Below, piece after piece: positions 7,647 through 15,145 of a stretch of 34,058 bases of DNA (position 1 is its first letter; every line of letters starts with the position of its first letter). This stretch comes from an uncultured Pseudomonadota bacterium (GTDB lineage: Bacteria > Pseudomonadota > Alphaproteobacteria > RF32 > CAG-239): NCBI GenBank assembly GCA_902763905.1, contig CACWUA010000007.1, forward strand, positions 2,533 through 36,590, written 5' to 3'. The notes under the pieces are model-generated. The model made no database searches. It was not told the DNA's origin and saw only the letters and a list, made by a program, of their open reading frames with translations. The translations under genes were made by a program, and so were the position numbers.

Positions 7647-8434
7647 AAATTATTGCGTTCCACATCCAAAAAGTAGTTTACGGTTGCTTCTTGCAAAGCC
7701 CCTGTTGCCGGCTTATCACAGACAATGATTCCGTGCGGATGACGCTGTAAGGCAGAGATTGTCCATACATGGCTGACACCGCCTTCAATTCCGTGTTTTA
7801 AGGCCTGTGCTTTATTGGCGCCTGTTGCCAGAATCATTACTTCTTCAGCATCCATAATTGTAGCAATTCCCACCGTCAGCGCCATAGTCGGTACTTTGGA
7901 TAAATCGCCGTCAAAAAAGCGCGAATTGGCCTTAATTGTGCTTTCGGTCAAAGTTTTTATTCTGGTGCGCGAACAAAGCGATGAAAACGGCTCGTTAAAG
8001 GCAATATGCCCATCTTCACCCACACCGCCGATAAACAAATGCACACCGCCGGCTTCTTTAATTGCCAGTTCATAATTGCGACATTCTTTGGCAAAATCCT
8101 TGGTCATACCATCGAGAATATGAATGTTTTTGTGCTGAATATCAATATGATTAAAGAAATTTTCAAACATAAAATAATGATAACTTTGCGGATGCGAAGG
8201 CTCCAGTCCGATATATTCATCCATATTAAACGTAACCACGTTTGCAAACGAAACTTTGCCGGCCTTGTTTAGTTTAATCAACTCGGCATACATTCCGAGC
8301 GGAGTTGAGCCGGTCGGAAGCCCCAACACAAACGGACGTTTCGGCGACGGCCGAAAATGATTGATTTTGTAAGTCACATATTGTGCTGCCCACTCGGCAA
8401 CCTGTTGTTTATCATCTTTGATTATTACTCTCAT
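7643..8434 (-). CDS. nagB: Glucosamine-6-phosphate deaminase
   Basis: Converts glucosamine-6-phosphate to fructose-6-phosphate and ammonia in amino-sugar catabolism. The 263-residue length matches the family (E. coli 266). Motifs are GLPTGSTPLGMY (phosphate loop, about residues 35–46), FNMDEY (catalytic Asp) and GGVGEDGHIAFNEP (catalytic His/Glu). I choose the ATG at 8434 (MRVIIKDD, with GAGGA upstream). A longer frame to 8551 would add a hydrophobic 39-residue extension foreign to the family and overlaps the divergent promoter at 8534. Its pathway partner nagA is on the same strand about 3.2 kb away, separated by unknown plus-strand genes. Confidence 0.95.
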   Translation of the reverse strand: MRVIIKDDKQQVAEWAAQYVTYKINHFRPSPKRPFVLGLPTGSTPLGMYAELIKLNKAGKVSFANVVTFNMDEYIGLEPSHPQSYHYFMFENFFNHIDIQHKNIHILDGMTKDFAKECRNYELAIKEAGGVHLFIGGVGEDGHIAFNEPFSSLCSRTRIKTLTESTIKANSRFFDGDLSKVPTMALTVGIATIMDAEEVMILATGANKAQALKHGIEGGVSHVWTISALQRHPHGIIVCDKPATGALQEATVNYFLDVERNNF

Positions 8435-8533
8435 AGCATAAATCCTCATAATGTTTAATACCATAATCAATAACATCAAAATAAGCAAAAGTAAACAGCT
8501 AATCATGAATACATAAAATTTTTGATTTTCGTA

Positions 8534-8562
8534 TTGACATTTTTTTGGCAAAATAATACAAT
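8534..8562 (+). promoter_or_regulatory. Near-consensus promoter with a long downstream leader
   Basis: TTGACA at 8534–8539, 17-nt spacer, TACAAT at 8557–8562. Start of transcription is expected near 8569, which leaves about 220 nt of leader before the gene at 8789. Confidence 0.75.
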
Positions 8563-8673
8563 ATCTCTGTTTTATGTATAATGATATTCTATAATTGATT
8601 TATTATTTATTGAATTGGGTTTATAGTGGCCTGATGATAAATTTAAGATAAGTCAAGCTTGATGTTCGTTAGA

Positions 8674-8736
8674 GTAAAGCAGATTGTCTGTCTGGCGGCT
8701 GCTTTACGGCAGTTGTTATGTTTCCTTAGACAATCT
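8674..8736 (+). promoter_or_regulatory. Structured leader with two interlocking inverted repeats
   Basis: GTAAAGCAG (8674–8682) is complementary to CTGCTTTAC (8699–8707), and AGATTGTCT (8681–8689) is complementary to AGACAATCT (8728–8736). The 5' arms share two bases and the order of arms is A-B-A'-B', so the helices are either alternatives or a pseudoknot. It lies in the predicted leader of the 8789 gene and suggests a regulatory RNA element. Confidence 0.5.
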
Positions 8737-8788
8737 TCACTAATTTTTGCCTACGGGAAACAGGGCGAGACTTCAAAAATTTTACATT

Positions 8789-9838
8789 ATGGATTCTACA
8801 AAAATGTTCGCACCGAAAATGGTGCCGGTTTCCACCGTGTGTTTCTACATTATGTTCTACACAATCACGGTCATCTGGTTTCTGTTTATCTTCAACCCTC
8901 TCTCGATGTTTCTGATTAACCTCTGTGCTCCCGCTTTGGCGGCAACATTGGCGCACAGCAAGAATTACTGCGGCAATACCACTTGCCAATTCTACACCTG
9001 GCTGGCGCTCAAATTACCCTTTAAGTGGGCAAAATGGTGGATTCCGCTGGATAAGCTGCATGAATACACCGTGCGCGAGCAGGAAATCTATTTCAATGAA
9101 ATAGATCGCAGCAAGGAAGTTCTGTGGGCTTTGAGTCCGGAGGCTTGGGCAAGTCTGATGAAAAACATCTATGTCTACCCGTTTAAGATATTGGCCGACG
9201 GCATGCGAGAACGCAACGATTTGTTTGCGGCACTTATTAATCTGACTTCCGAAGAGGATAAGGAACGTGAGCTCATCAAGCAGTATATGCACTACGGAGC
9301 GTTACCCAAGTCGCAGATGGAAATTCTGATTGACAAAGTACGCGAAGAAAGCTCTCAAGACAAACACGGGGTGTTGTTCCGCATTTTGTGTGATTACATC
9401 GTGCGTTGCGGTTTCAGCAGGGAGATGACGAAGCGAATTATCAATGACGACGCGGTATCGCAGTTGCTCAAAGATAAGGTTGCCGACAGCATCACGGCTC
9501 ATAACCAGCGCGTTCAGACCAGAAATCTCTCTGACTTAGCTACTCTTGAACAGGTTGAATTATGGCAGAAATTCTGCCAAACCAACCAGAAAATTCATCC
9601 GATGGCCCAGCAGGAAATGAGCCTCAACCAGTATGCTATGTTCCACAAGTACGGTCACGAGCTTGATGCCGGCGCAATCGCCTATCTGTTGTGGCACGGC
9701 GATGAGAAAATGGCTGAGCAGATTTTCCGCACCGAGCCGAAGTTCGGTATTCTCAATGAACAAATTGAGTTTGTACTGGATAAGCACGAATACTTGCGTC
9801 CGCTGTTGCAGAAGGTTATGGCTGAAGCAACAAATTAA
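8789..9838 (+). CDS. Unknown protein with N-terminal membrane segments and helical body
   Basis: A 349-residue protein of no recognised family. I start at the ATG 8789 (MDSTKMFAPKMVP); an in-frame ATG at 8747 is possible but lies in the leader, and neither has a Shine-Dalgarno. Residues about 15–57 are hydrophobic (FYIMFYTITVIWFLFIF, then FLINLCAPALAATLA), enough for two membrane passes. The remaining about 285 residues are predicted mostly helical, charged, with repeated motifs such as ALPKSQMEILIDKV, resembling helical-repeat bodies. It is monocistronic: promoter at 8534 and terminator at 9849. A cytoplasmic, membrane-tethered scaffold is only a guess. Confidence 0.7.
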   Translation: MDSTKMFAPKMVPVSTVCFYIMFYTITVIWFLFIFNPLSMFLINLCAPALAATLAHSKNYCGNTTCQFYTWLALKLPFKWAKWWIPLDKLHEYTVREQEIYFNEIDRSKEVLWALSPEAWASLMKNIYVYPFKILADGMRERNDLFAALINLTSEEDKERELIKQYMHYGALPKSQMEILIDKVREESSQDKHGVLFRILCDYIVRCGFSREMTKRIINDDAVSQLLKDKVADSITAHNQRVQTRNLSDLATLEQVELWQKFCQTNQKIHPMAQQEMSLNQYAMFHKYGHELDAGAIAYLLWHGDEKMAEQIFRTEPKFGILNEQIEFVLDKHEYLRPLLQKVMAEATN

Positions 9839-9848
9839 AAACCTGATT

Positions 9849-9887
9849 AAAAGCTGTTGGAGTAAAATCCGACGGCTTTTTTGTTTT
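9849..9887 (+). terminator. Terminator after the 8789 gene
   Basis: AAAAGCTGTTGGA (9849–9861) pairs with TCCGACGGCTTTT (9868–9880) through two T-G wobbles, followed by TTGTTTTT. Confidence 0.85.
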
Positions 9888-9931
9888 TAAATAGTATAAA
9901 AACCATTGGCTTTTGGTAATATTCGTCCATA

Positions 9932-10366
9932 ATGAATCTTGCTAATCGTATTATAAAGTTATCAGCAGTAGGAAACAAAGTATTCATGTTTCTGACTGCC
10001 GAGAATGTCCGCAGAGATGAAATTGATGAGCACTTGCAGAGTCTCAAGAGTTCACTCGAGGCCAGAATGCTCGGTGCTGATGGAAATGCCAACCTTAAAG
10101 TGCATCTCCCGACGGCTGAAGAGGCAGCCATATTCTTCACCACGTTTGCCAACAACTGGTTGGAAAATGTTAAGGCTACCGCCGGAGAGATTATCGAGCA
10201 GTTACCGGATGATGACGCTTATGAGCTGCAATTCCCCATCAACAACCAGATTCCGAAGATGTGGATTGCACCGTCTGCCGATGAACCCGAGATGACAGCC
10301 ATCAAGTTGGGGTTTAACAACTCCGGACCATACTGCAAGAAGTACCGTCCGAGTACCAAAGCCTAG
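9932..10366 (+). CDS. Unknown 144-residue soluble protein ending in an amber stop
   Basis: No family recognised. The protein is acidic and soluble, with no signal peptide or membrane segment. It contains a helical part (ENVRRDEIDEHLQSLKSSLEARM) and an acidic stretch EQLPDDDAYELQF. No clear Shine-Dalgarno precedes the ATG. It ends with TAG at 10364–10366, and the very next codon is an in-frame ATG opening a further 40 codons (next entry), so the true product may be longer if the amber codon is read through or is a nonsense mutation. Confidence 0.65.
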   Translation: MNLANRIIKLSAVGNKVFMFLTAENVRRDEIDEHLQSLKSSLEARMLGADGNANLKVHLPTAEEAAIFFTTFANNWLENVKATAGEIIEQLPDDDAYELQFPINNQIPKMWIAPSADEPEMTAIKLGFNNSGPYCKKYRPSTKA

Positions 10367-10489
10367 ATGGCGCTTACCCCGATTGCGGATCTCCGCGAGG
10401 GAGATTTTGTCGGCAAACTCACCAAATACGGTGTGCCCACACAGGCAACCATCGACATGCTCTATGAGTTGTTTGCCAACAGGTATTAA
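10367..10489 (+). CDS. 40-residue ORF directly after the amber stop
   Basis: Starts with ATG immediately after TAG of the previous gene and in the same frame, and ends with TAA just before a terminator. The peptide (MALTPIADLREGDFVGKLTK…) has protein-like composition, with a compact helix-rich look (TIDMLYELFANRY). Three readings are possible: a small independent protein translated by termination-reinitiation, the C-terminal part of a 185-residue protein split by a nonsense mutation, or a programmed amber readthrough extension. Sequence alone does not separate these. Confidence 0.5.
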   Translation: MALTPIADLREGDFVGKLTKYGVPTQATIDMLYELFANRY

Positions 10490-10496
10490 ACAAAGC

Positions 10497-10531
10497 TCCG
10501 CTTGAGGTTAACCCCTCAGGCGGATTTTTTG
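10497..10531 (+). terminator. Terminator after the 9932/10367 genes
   Basis: TCCGCTTGAGG (10497–10507) pairs with CCTCAGGCGGA (10514–10524) with one T-G wobble, followed by TTTTTT. Confidence 0.87.
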
Positions 10532-10618
10532 TGTCTGATTTTAAAAATAATTCTTGATTTCTTAAAAATTACAATTTATATTCGCCCCCAAATTCAATTA
10601 TTTATTTATTTTTAGCTT

Positions 10619-10822
10619 ATGAAAAATGTAAATGTAATTCTTCTCTGTATGATGAGAAAAAAGCGCGGAAATTGGGAAAAAACTCAAAAAATTATCGGTT
10701 CCGAAATCATGCAAAAATTTGAGACCGCCGGCTATTTGAGTCGTATCGGCAACGAATGGCAAATCAGCCCGCAAGGACGAGCTATGGCCGTGCAAGCCGT
10801 GTTTTCCTGCGGTTGTTTTTGA
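10619..10822 (+). CDS. Unknown 67-residue protein, possibly winged-helix-like
   Basis: A small basic protein (MKNVNVILLCMMRKKRGNW…). The segment IMQKFETAGYLSRIGNEWQISPQGRA resembles the recognition helix and wing of small winged-helix DNA-binding proteins (helix, then G-Y-L, then a short hairpin), but this is only a resemblance. It ends with CGCF. A candidate promoter lies upstream (TTGATT near 10553, 17-nt spacer, TATATT), no Shine-Dalgarno is present, and a good terminator follows at 10880, so transcription of this strand is well supported. Confidence 0.55.
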   Translation: MKNVNVILLCMMRKKRGNWEKTQKIIGSEIMQKFETAGYLSRIGNEWQISPQGRAMAVQAVFSCGCF

Positions 10823-10879
10823 ATTTGCGATAATCGTCGTCGTTATTTATTACATTTAGCTTAAACTTTGAAAAGAAAC

Positions 10880-10912
10880 CGTCTGAGGCACACCGCTTCA
10901 GACGCTTTTTTT
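10880..10912 (+). terminator. Terminator after the 10619 gene
   Basis: CGTCTGAGGC (10880–10889) pairs with GCTTCAGACG (10895–10904) with one G-T wobble, followed by CTTTTTTT. Confidence 0.87.
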
Positions 10913-10931
10913 GATATATGACAAAAAAATC

Positions 10932-10960
10932 TTGACTTTAACGTATTTTAGTATGATATT
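10932..10960 (+). promoter_or_regulatory. Candidate promoter of the 11016 gene
   Basis: TTGACT at 10932–10937 with GATATT at 10955–10960 (17-nt spacer); TATGAT at 10952 is a better hexamer but only 14 nt away. The leader to the ATG at 11016 is about 50 nt and has no Shine-Dalgarno. Confidence 0.45.
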
Positions 10961-11015
10961 GAAACAGTTATTTGAATTATGAAGTTTTTTTTATTATTAT
11001 CCAAAATATTTATTT

Positions 11016-11615
11016 ATGAATCAAAGTATTGAGCAAAATGGCAAAAACCGCTGGTTTACGCCGGAAATTACGACAATGATGGACAACATTATGAAAGAAA
11101 AATGGTTTGTCCGTGAGGTGATATACCCTAAAAAAATAAAGGGGTGCGAAATCTTTGACTATAACGGCTGTATGCGGCTTTACCACAATTCTGCCCGCTT
11201 TTTCGCCCTTGAAGGCGAGAAGTTGAATTCTGAGGCCGGTAAATACTGTAATTTGAATGTCGACTTTTTCAGCGCCGAAAAAATCATTATTCAACAGCGT
11301 GATGAAGCGGCGTTTGACCATTGGTGCAACAGCGATCCGTTTGAGCTGACGTCACTCTGGCCGGAAAGGCAGTTGGTTATTGCCGCCCGCCACGATACCA
11401 AACAGCTTATCGCTTTTGCTCCGATATTTGTGGTGTGCACTCCCGAGCTTCATACCACGGGAGATATGAGAAAATCATTTAGTTTTGAAAATGAGTTTAA
11501 TACCTATCGGAATCGCGCGGAGAAGACTCTCAATAAAAAAACATTTCCGGAATCTCTGTCGTTTCTGAAAAATTCGTATGATTTATCGAATTGGCTCAGA
11601 ATACATTGTTACTAG
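11016..11615 (+). CDS. Unknown 199-residue soluble protein
   Basis: No family recognised. The protein is soluble, with no signal peptide or membrane helix, and is rich in aromatic residues (WFTPEITTMMDNIMKEKWF; SLWPERQLVIAARHD). It alternates strands and helices and has four or five Cys residues without a metal-binding spacing. The ATG lacks a Shine-Dalgarno; the leader is T/A-rich. It is monocistronic, with its own candidate promoter and a terminator at 11625 shared with convergent nagA. It belongs to a run of four similar orphan genes between 8.8 and 11.6 kb. Confidence 0.65.
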   Translation: MNQSIEQNGKNRWFTPEITTMMDNIMKEKWFVREVIYPKKIKGCEIFDYNGCMRLYHNSARFFALEGEKLNSEAGKYCNLNVDFFSAEKIIIQQRDEAAFDHWCNSDPFELTSLWPERQLVIAARHDTKQLIAFAPIFVVCTPELHTTGDMRKSFSFENEFNTYRNRAEKTLNKKTFPESLSFLKNSYDLSNWLRIHCY

Positions 11616-11624
11616 GTTCAAAAA

Positions 11625-11661
11625 AACGCTTGAAGTCAAAGGCTTCAGGCGTTTTTTTTGC
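11625..11661 (+). terminator. Terminator shared by the 11016 gene and nagA
   Basis: AACGCTTGAAG (11625–11635) pairs with CTTCAGGCGTT (11643–11653) with one T-G wobble on the plus strand. T-runs flank both sides, so it may act in both directions. The nagA stop (11645–11647) lies inside the stem. Confidence 0.85.
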
Positions 11662-12823
11662 CTTTTTGATAGATTTTTCCCTGAATTATTGTATATAAAA
11701 CATTGAGCTTATCACTCAAAATCGTAATATCGGCATCATACCCCGGTGCAATCACTCCCAAATGATCTTGTTTCATAATTCGTGCCGGATTGGTTGAAGC
11801 CATATGCACTGCTTGTTCCAAATTAAGCCCATACGACACAATATTACGAACGCTGTCGAGCATTGTCAGCGCCGAACCGGCAATTGCATCATCTGATTTA
11901 CGATAGAAGCATTGGTCAAAGTACACTTCCTCGCCGTTTGCTATCAGCGGTTTGGTTTTCTGTTTAGTCGGTTTTAAGGCATCAGTTACCAGCACCACCT
12001 TATCCAGTGACTTACAAGTCAGCAAAAACTTGATAATTTCGGGATTGATATGAATCCCGTCAGCAATAATTTCGCACGACAACTCAGGATGAATAAACAC
12101 TGCACCCACCGTTCCGGGATCGCGATGGTGCATACGGCTCATGGCGTTGAACAAGTGTGTAACATGCATAATACGCGCCTGCATTGCTTCAATCATTTGC
12201 TTATAAGTTGCGTTGGTGTGACCTGCCTGCAAAACAATTCCTTTAGAAAGGCAATACAATGCCAATTCTCGCATATTTTTCAATTCAGGAGCGACAGTCA
12301 TATTAATTATATGTCCTTCTGAGGCTTCCCATAAAGCATCCATCAAGTCCAAATCCACCGGACTGACACTATCCGGAGATTGCACTCCCAAACGTTGCGG
12401 CGATATAAACGGACCTTCCAAATGCACACCCAAAATGCGTGCTCCGGTCTCACGTCCCATTGCTTTAACCACAGCGTGTATTCCCTTAAGCATTTTTTCT
12501 TTTGTACCGGAATAAAGCGTCGGAATAAATGAGGTTACACCGTAGTTTATCAACCCTTCAGACATTTTGAGTATAGATTTATCTGAACAATCTTCGGTAC
12601 CATACCCGCCGAAACCATGAATATGGGTATCAATAAATCCGGGAACTACATTGGCTCCTTTGGCATCAATAAAATTGGTATCGGCTTTGAATACTTTTTT
12701 ATTAAAACGTTCTTCGTTGAATACATCTATGATTTTATTTTGCTTAATCAATACGGCACAGTTTTTCATACGTGAATAACCATTAAATACCGTGGCATTA
12801 TGAATACAAATTGCGGCAACCAT
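11645..12823 (-). CDS. nagA: N-acetylglucosamine-6-phosphate deacetylase
   Basis: Removes acetate from GlcNAc-6-P to give glucosamine-6-P, the substrate of NagB; part of amino-sugar and peptidoglycan recycling. The 392-residue amidohydrolase has all expected motifs: DTHIHGFGG (about residue 64), GVHLEGPFIS (metal Glu), QAGHTNA and HVTHLFNAMS (metal and substrate His), and LVTDAL (catalytic Asp). The start ATG has GGAGG upstream. The stop sits inside the terminator stem shared with the 11016 gene. No transport gene for amino sugars is in the window. Confidence 0.96.
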   Translation of the reverse strand: MVAAICIHNATVFNGYSRMKNCAVLIKQNKIIDVFNEERFNKKVFKADTNFIDAKGANVVPGFIDTHIHGFGGYGTEDCSDKSILKMSEGLINYGVTSFIPTLYSGTKEKMLKGIHAVVKAMGRETGARILGVHLEGPFISPQRLGVQSPDSVSPVDLDLMDALWEASEGHIINMTVAPELKNMRELALYCLSKGIVLQAGHTNATYKQMIEAMQARIMHVTHLFNAMSRMHHRDPGTVGAVFIHPELSCEIIADGIHINPEIIKFLLTCKSLDKVVLVTDALKPTKQKTKPLIANGEEVYFDQCFYRKSDDAIAGSALTMLDSVRNIVSYGLNLEQAVHMASTNPARIMKQDHLGVIAPGYDADITILSDKLNVLYTIIQGKIYQKGKKNA

Positions 12824-13025
12824 AAAAACCTCCTTATCACATTGACATATAATACATAAAACTTAAGTTTACAACATTTTTATTAGTAAACGGTTTAAAT
12901 GAAAAAAAACGCATTTTAAGATATATAATTTTTATTATTTTAGGCTGTAGTAAATAATTTTGAAACATCAAAGTCATTTTTTATGGTGCAGCATATAATA
13001 TCAAAGTCATTAATCCAAACACTCT

Positions 13026-13206
13026 ATTAAAGAAAAGTGTTGTTTTTTTAGTAAAGCATAACCTATTGAATTGCAGTTATTCTGAATAGACACTTTAGTG
13101 TCGTGTAAAGAATCCATTTGTTCCGGTAGAACGAACAATATCTGCGGTGTTGATGGATACTTCGGCTTTGCCTCAGTATGACATAAAAACAACACTTTTC
13201 TTAAAT
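13026..13206. mobile_element. MITE-like element with 22-bp inverted ends
   Basis: The ends, 13026–13047 and 13185–13206, are inverted copies matching at 21 of 22 positions; 18 are perfect (AAGAAAAGTGTTGTTTTT at 13030–13047). ATTAA occurs in direct orientation at 13026 and 13205, a possible target duplication, though AT-rich. Inside are two further hairpins: GACACT/AGTGTC (13089–13102) and ATACT…GGC/GCC…AGTAT (13157–13179). No transposase is encoded; a 69-codon minus-strand frame across it is just the inverted ends being open. The surrounding gap (12824–13284) also has a 12-bp direct repeat ATCAAAGTCATT (12967 and 13000) and no gene. Confidence 0.55.
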
Positions 13207-13250
13207 TAAGCCAATCCAAATATAAAAGTCATCCCTACTTTAAAACACCA

Positions 13251-13283
13251 ATAAAAAATCTCTCCGCAAAGGAGAGATTTTTA
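13251..13283 (-). terminator. Terminator after tRNA-Leu(CAG)
   Basis: AATCTCTCC/GGAGAGATT stem with loop GCAAA and a T-run on the minus strand. The complementarity continues outward through an A/T tract into the tRNA CCA end (CACCAAT on one side, ATTGGTG on the other). Confidence 0.8.
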
Positions 13284-13284
13284 T

Positions 13285-13370
13285 TGGTGCCCTGAAGAAG
13301 ACTCGAACTTCCACTGCCTGCGGCAACATGCACCTGAAGCATGCGCGTCTACCAATTCCGCCATCAGGGC
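13285..13370 (-). tRNA. tRNA-Leu (anticodon CAG)
   Basis: An 86-nt tRNA with encoded CCA. The acceptor stem is GCCCTGA/TCAGGGC. The anticodon stem is CATGC/GCATG around loop TTCAGGT, anticodon CAG, decoding CUG. It has the long variable arm typical of tRNA-Leu (TTGCCGCAGGCAG region) and a T-arm GTTCGAGTC. It is transcribed in the direction of the xseA–uppP operon and lies 72 nt downstream of uppP. Confidence 0.97.
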
Positions 13371-13442
13371 AACTTAACAGGAGTCTGTATAATCATTTTT
13401 TCTGCTGCTGTCAATATTTTTTCATCACATTGCATAATTTTT

Positions 13443-14276
13443 TTATTTTATGAAAAAATTTTGTACATCATAAATATCATAGGCATCAAGCAACAAAATT
13501 CCGCCGAGAGCAACGCGATAAATAACAAACGGTAAAAAGCTCCATTTTTTAAGCCACTGCATCAGCACATAAATTGCCGCCAAAGAAAAAACAAAAGAAT
13601 AACCAACCGCATTTAAAGCATCACCAATCTGCCGCATATTATCGTCCTGCCATAACTGATATCCGGACAATATTCCCGCTGAAAGAATCGCCGGTATAGA
13701 CAGAAGCATTGAAAATTTTGCAGCTTCACGACGTTCCATCCCCAAAAATCTGCACATTGTAATGGTAATACCGGAACGACTTGTCCCCGGCAAAAGCGCC
13801 AGACACTGTGCAAAACCGATTAAAAATGCGTCTTTAATTTCCAAATTTTTAATTTTGCGCACTGTTATCGACAGACTGTCAATTATCCACAACAGTAAAC
13901 CGTAGCATAAAATATTCCAACCTATGAGCTTGGTATTACGCAACCATTCGGTTCCGTAATATTTCAATCCGGCTCCGCATATAATTACGGGTAAAGTCGC
14001 CACCAATAACAAATAAAACAACTGACAACCTTCATCCTTAAAATTCGGTAAAAACTTATTTTTTAAAAGTCCTTGCAACACTTCCCATAATGTAGGTGCA
14101 AAATAGATAATCACGGCTATAATTGAACCTATATGTAAAGCCACATCCATAGCCTGTCCTTGATCCGGAAAATCAGTGAATTTAGAAAATAAGATTAAAT
14201 GACCGGAAGAACTCACCGGTAAAAATTCGGTTATCCCCTGTAACAATGAAAGCCATATAATTTGTAAATCAGTCAT
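13443..14276 (-). CDS. uppP: Undecaprenyl-diphosphate phosphatase
   Basis: Integral membrane enzyme that dephosphorylates undecaprenyl pyrophosphate to recycle the lipid carrier of peptidoglycan and LPS synthesis; overexpression gives bacitracin resistance. The 277-residue length and about eight hydrophobic helices fit. Both signatures are present: QGITEFLPVSSSGHL near the N-terminus (E-x-x-x-E type motif) and LPGTSRSGIT (about residues 160–169, catalytic Arg and Ser). GGAG precedes the ATG. It follows the M23 peptidase by 14 nt, so the two cell-wall genes are co-transcribed. Confidence 0.96.
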   Translation of the reverse strand: MTDLQIIWLSLLQGITEFLPVSSSGHLILFSKFTDFPDQGQAMDVALHIGSIIAVIIYFAPTLWEVLQGLLKNKFLPNFKDEGCQLFYLLLVATLPVIICGAGLKYYGTEWLRNTKLIGWNILCYGLLLWIIDSLSITVRKIKNLEIKDAFLIGFAQCLALLPGTSRSGITITMCRFLGMERREAAKFSMLLSIPAILSAGILSGYQLWQDDNMRQIGDALNAVGYSFVFSLAAIYVLMQWLKKWSFLPFVIYRVALGGILLLDAYDIYDVQNFFIK

Positions 14277-14290
14277 TTTTCCTTATCTCC

Positions 14291-15145
14291 TCAGTGTTTT
14301 TCTTCTATTATTCGACATTTTTTCTTGTTTATATCCAAAAGCGCATGCGGACGAAAACGTACATTATTCAGCGATGCGCCCCAATGCAGGTGCGCTCCGG
14401 TAGCACGCCCGGTTTTACCGACTAAACCGATAATATCGCCTTTTTTCACCCAATCTCCTTCTTTAACTTTTGCTTCTTTGAGGTGAGCATAAATGGTTTG
14501 CAATCCCTGTCCATGGTCAATAATCACCATATTACCGGTATAAAAATAATTATTACCGTTTAAAATAACTTTACCATCTCCGGATGCTTTAACCGGTGTT
14601 CCTTCCGGAGCGGCAATATCGGTTCCGCTATGCGGATTTTTCGGAGTACCGTTAAAAACACGCTGATTTCCGAAATTGCCACTGATTTTTCCGTCTACCG
14701 GAGCGATAAATCCTTCACGCCAAGCATCTCCTGATTCATAATTTGTTATTGCACGCCCAAGATCTCTTTGTTCGCGTTTAATTTCCTTTAAATCAGCGGT
14801 AGAAGTCGGTGTAACCTTTGATTGAGTAACTCCGTTTATGCGCTGAATATCCCAAACCGTTCGTGTAATCGGTAATATATAATGGGTTATTGCCGCATTA
14901 CCGGATAAAATTTCCAAATTCATTAAATCCGGAGCATCACGATGCAAAGCTGCCAAGACAACACCATCTCCGGCCACTTCATATTCTTTAGTATTAAGAT
15001 TATTATGCAAAATAAGTTTTTGTGCCTCGATATGCTTAAACAAAATCAATTCACCTTGTTTTGGCTCACCGCATACTTCCAAAGCAGAGGCTTTTAATGC
15101 CCACACCAAACTATAAATTATCAAACAAATCACCCTGAATCGCAC
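14291..15145 (-). CDS. Exported M23 (LytM-type) peptidoglycan endopeptidase, GTG start
   Basis: A 284-residue periplasmic zinc peptidase or LytM-type amidase regulator. The signal peptide is the first ~22 residues (ICLIIYSLVWALKASA). After a beta-rich middle domain comes the LytM domain (about residues 150–270) with zinc ligands HSGTDIAAPEG (His and Asp) and the catalytic HLHWG motif; also YxGNMVIIDHGQGLQTIYAHL. Because the His/Asp/HxH set is intact, it is probably enzymatically active. The start codon is GTG at 15145, supported by GGAGA 6 nt upstream and by the signal peptide; it overlaps xseA by 35 bases. It is co-transcribed with xseA and uppP. Confidence 0.93.
   Translation of the reverse strand: MRFRVICLIIYSLVWALKASALEVCGEPKQGELILFKHIEAQKLILHNNLNTKEYEVAGDGVVLAALHRDAPDLMNLEILSGNAAITHYILPITRTVWDIQRINGVTQSKVTPTSTADLKEIKREQRDLGRAITNYESGDAWREGFIAPVDGKISGNFGNQRVFNGTPKNPHSGTDIAAPEGTPVKASGDGKVILNGNNYFYTGNMVIIDHGQGLQTIYAHLKEAKVKEGDWVKKGDIIGLVGKTGRATGAHLHWGASLNNVRFRPHALLDINKKKCRIIEEKH

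Noticed and set aside
8435..8551. 39-residue N-terminal extension of NagB with a hydrophobic stretch
   Set aside because: NagB is cytosolic and starts at MRVII in the family. The extension covers a divergent promoter, and GAGGA supports the inner start.
8659..8919. 86-codon plus-strand ORF in the leader and start of the 8789 gene
   Set aside because: It overlaps the 8789 coding region in another frame and covers the structured leader; no ribosome-binding site.
13010..13219. 69-codon minus-strand ORF
   Set aside because: It spans the MITE-like element, and its ends are the inverted repeats themselves; no ribosome-binding site and no protein-like pattern.
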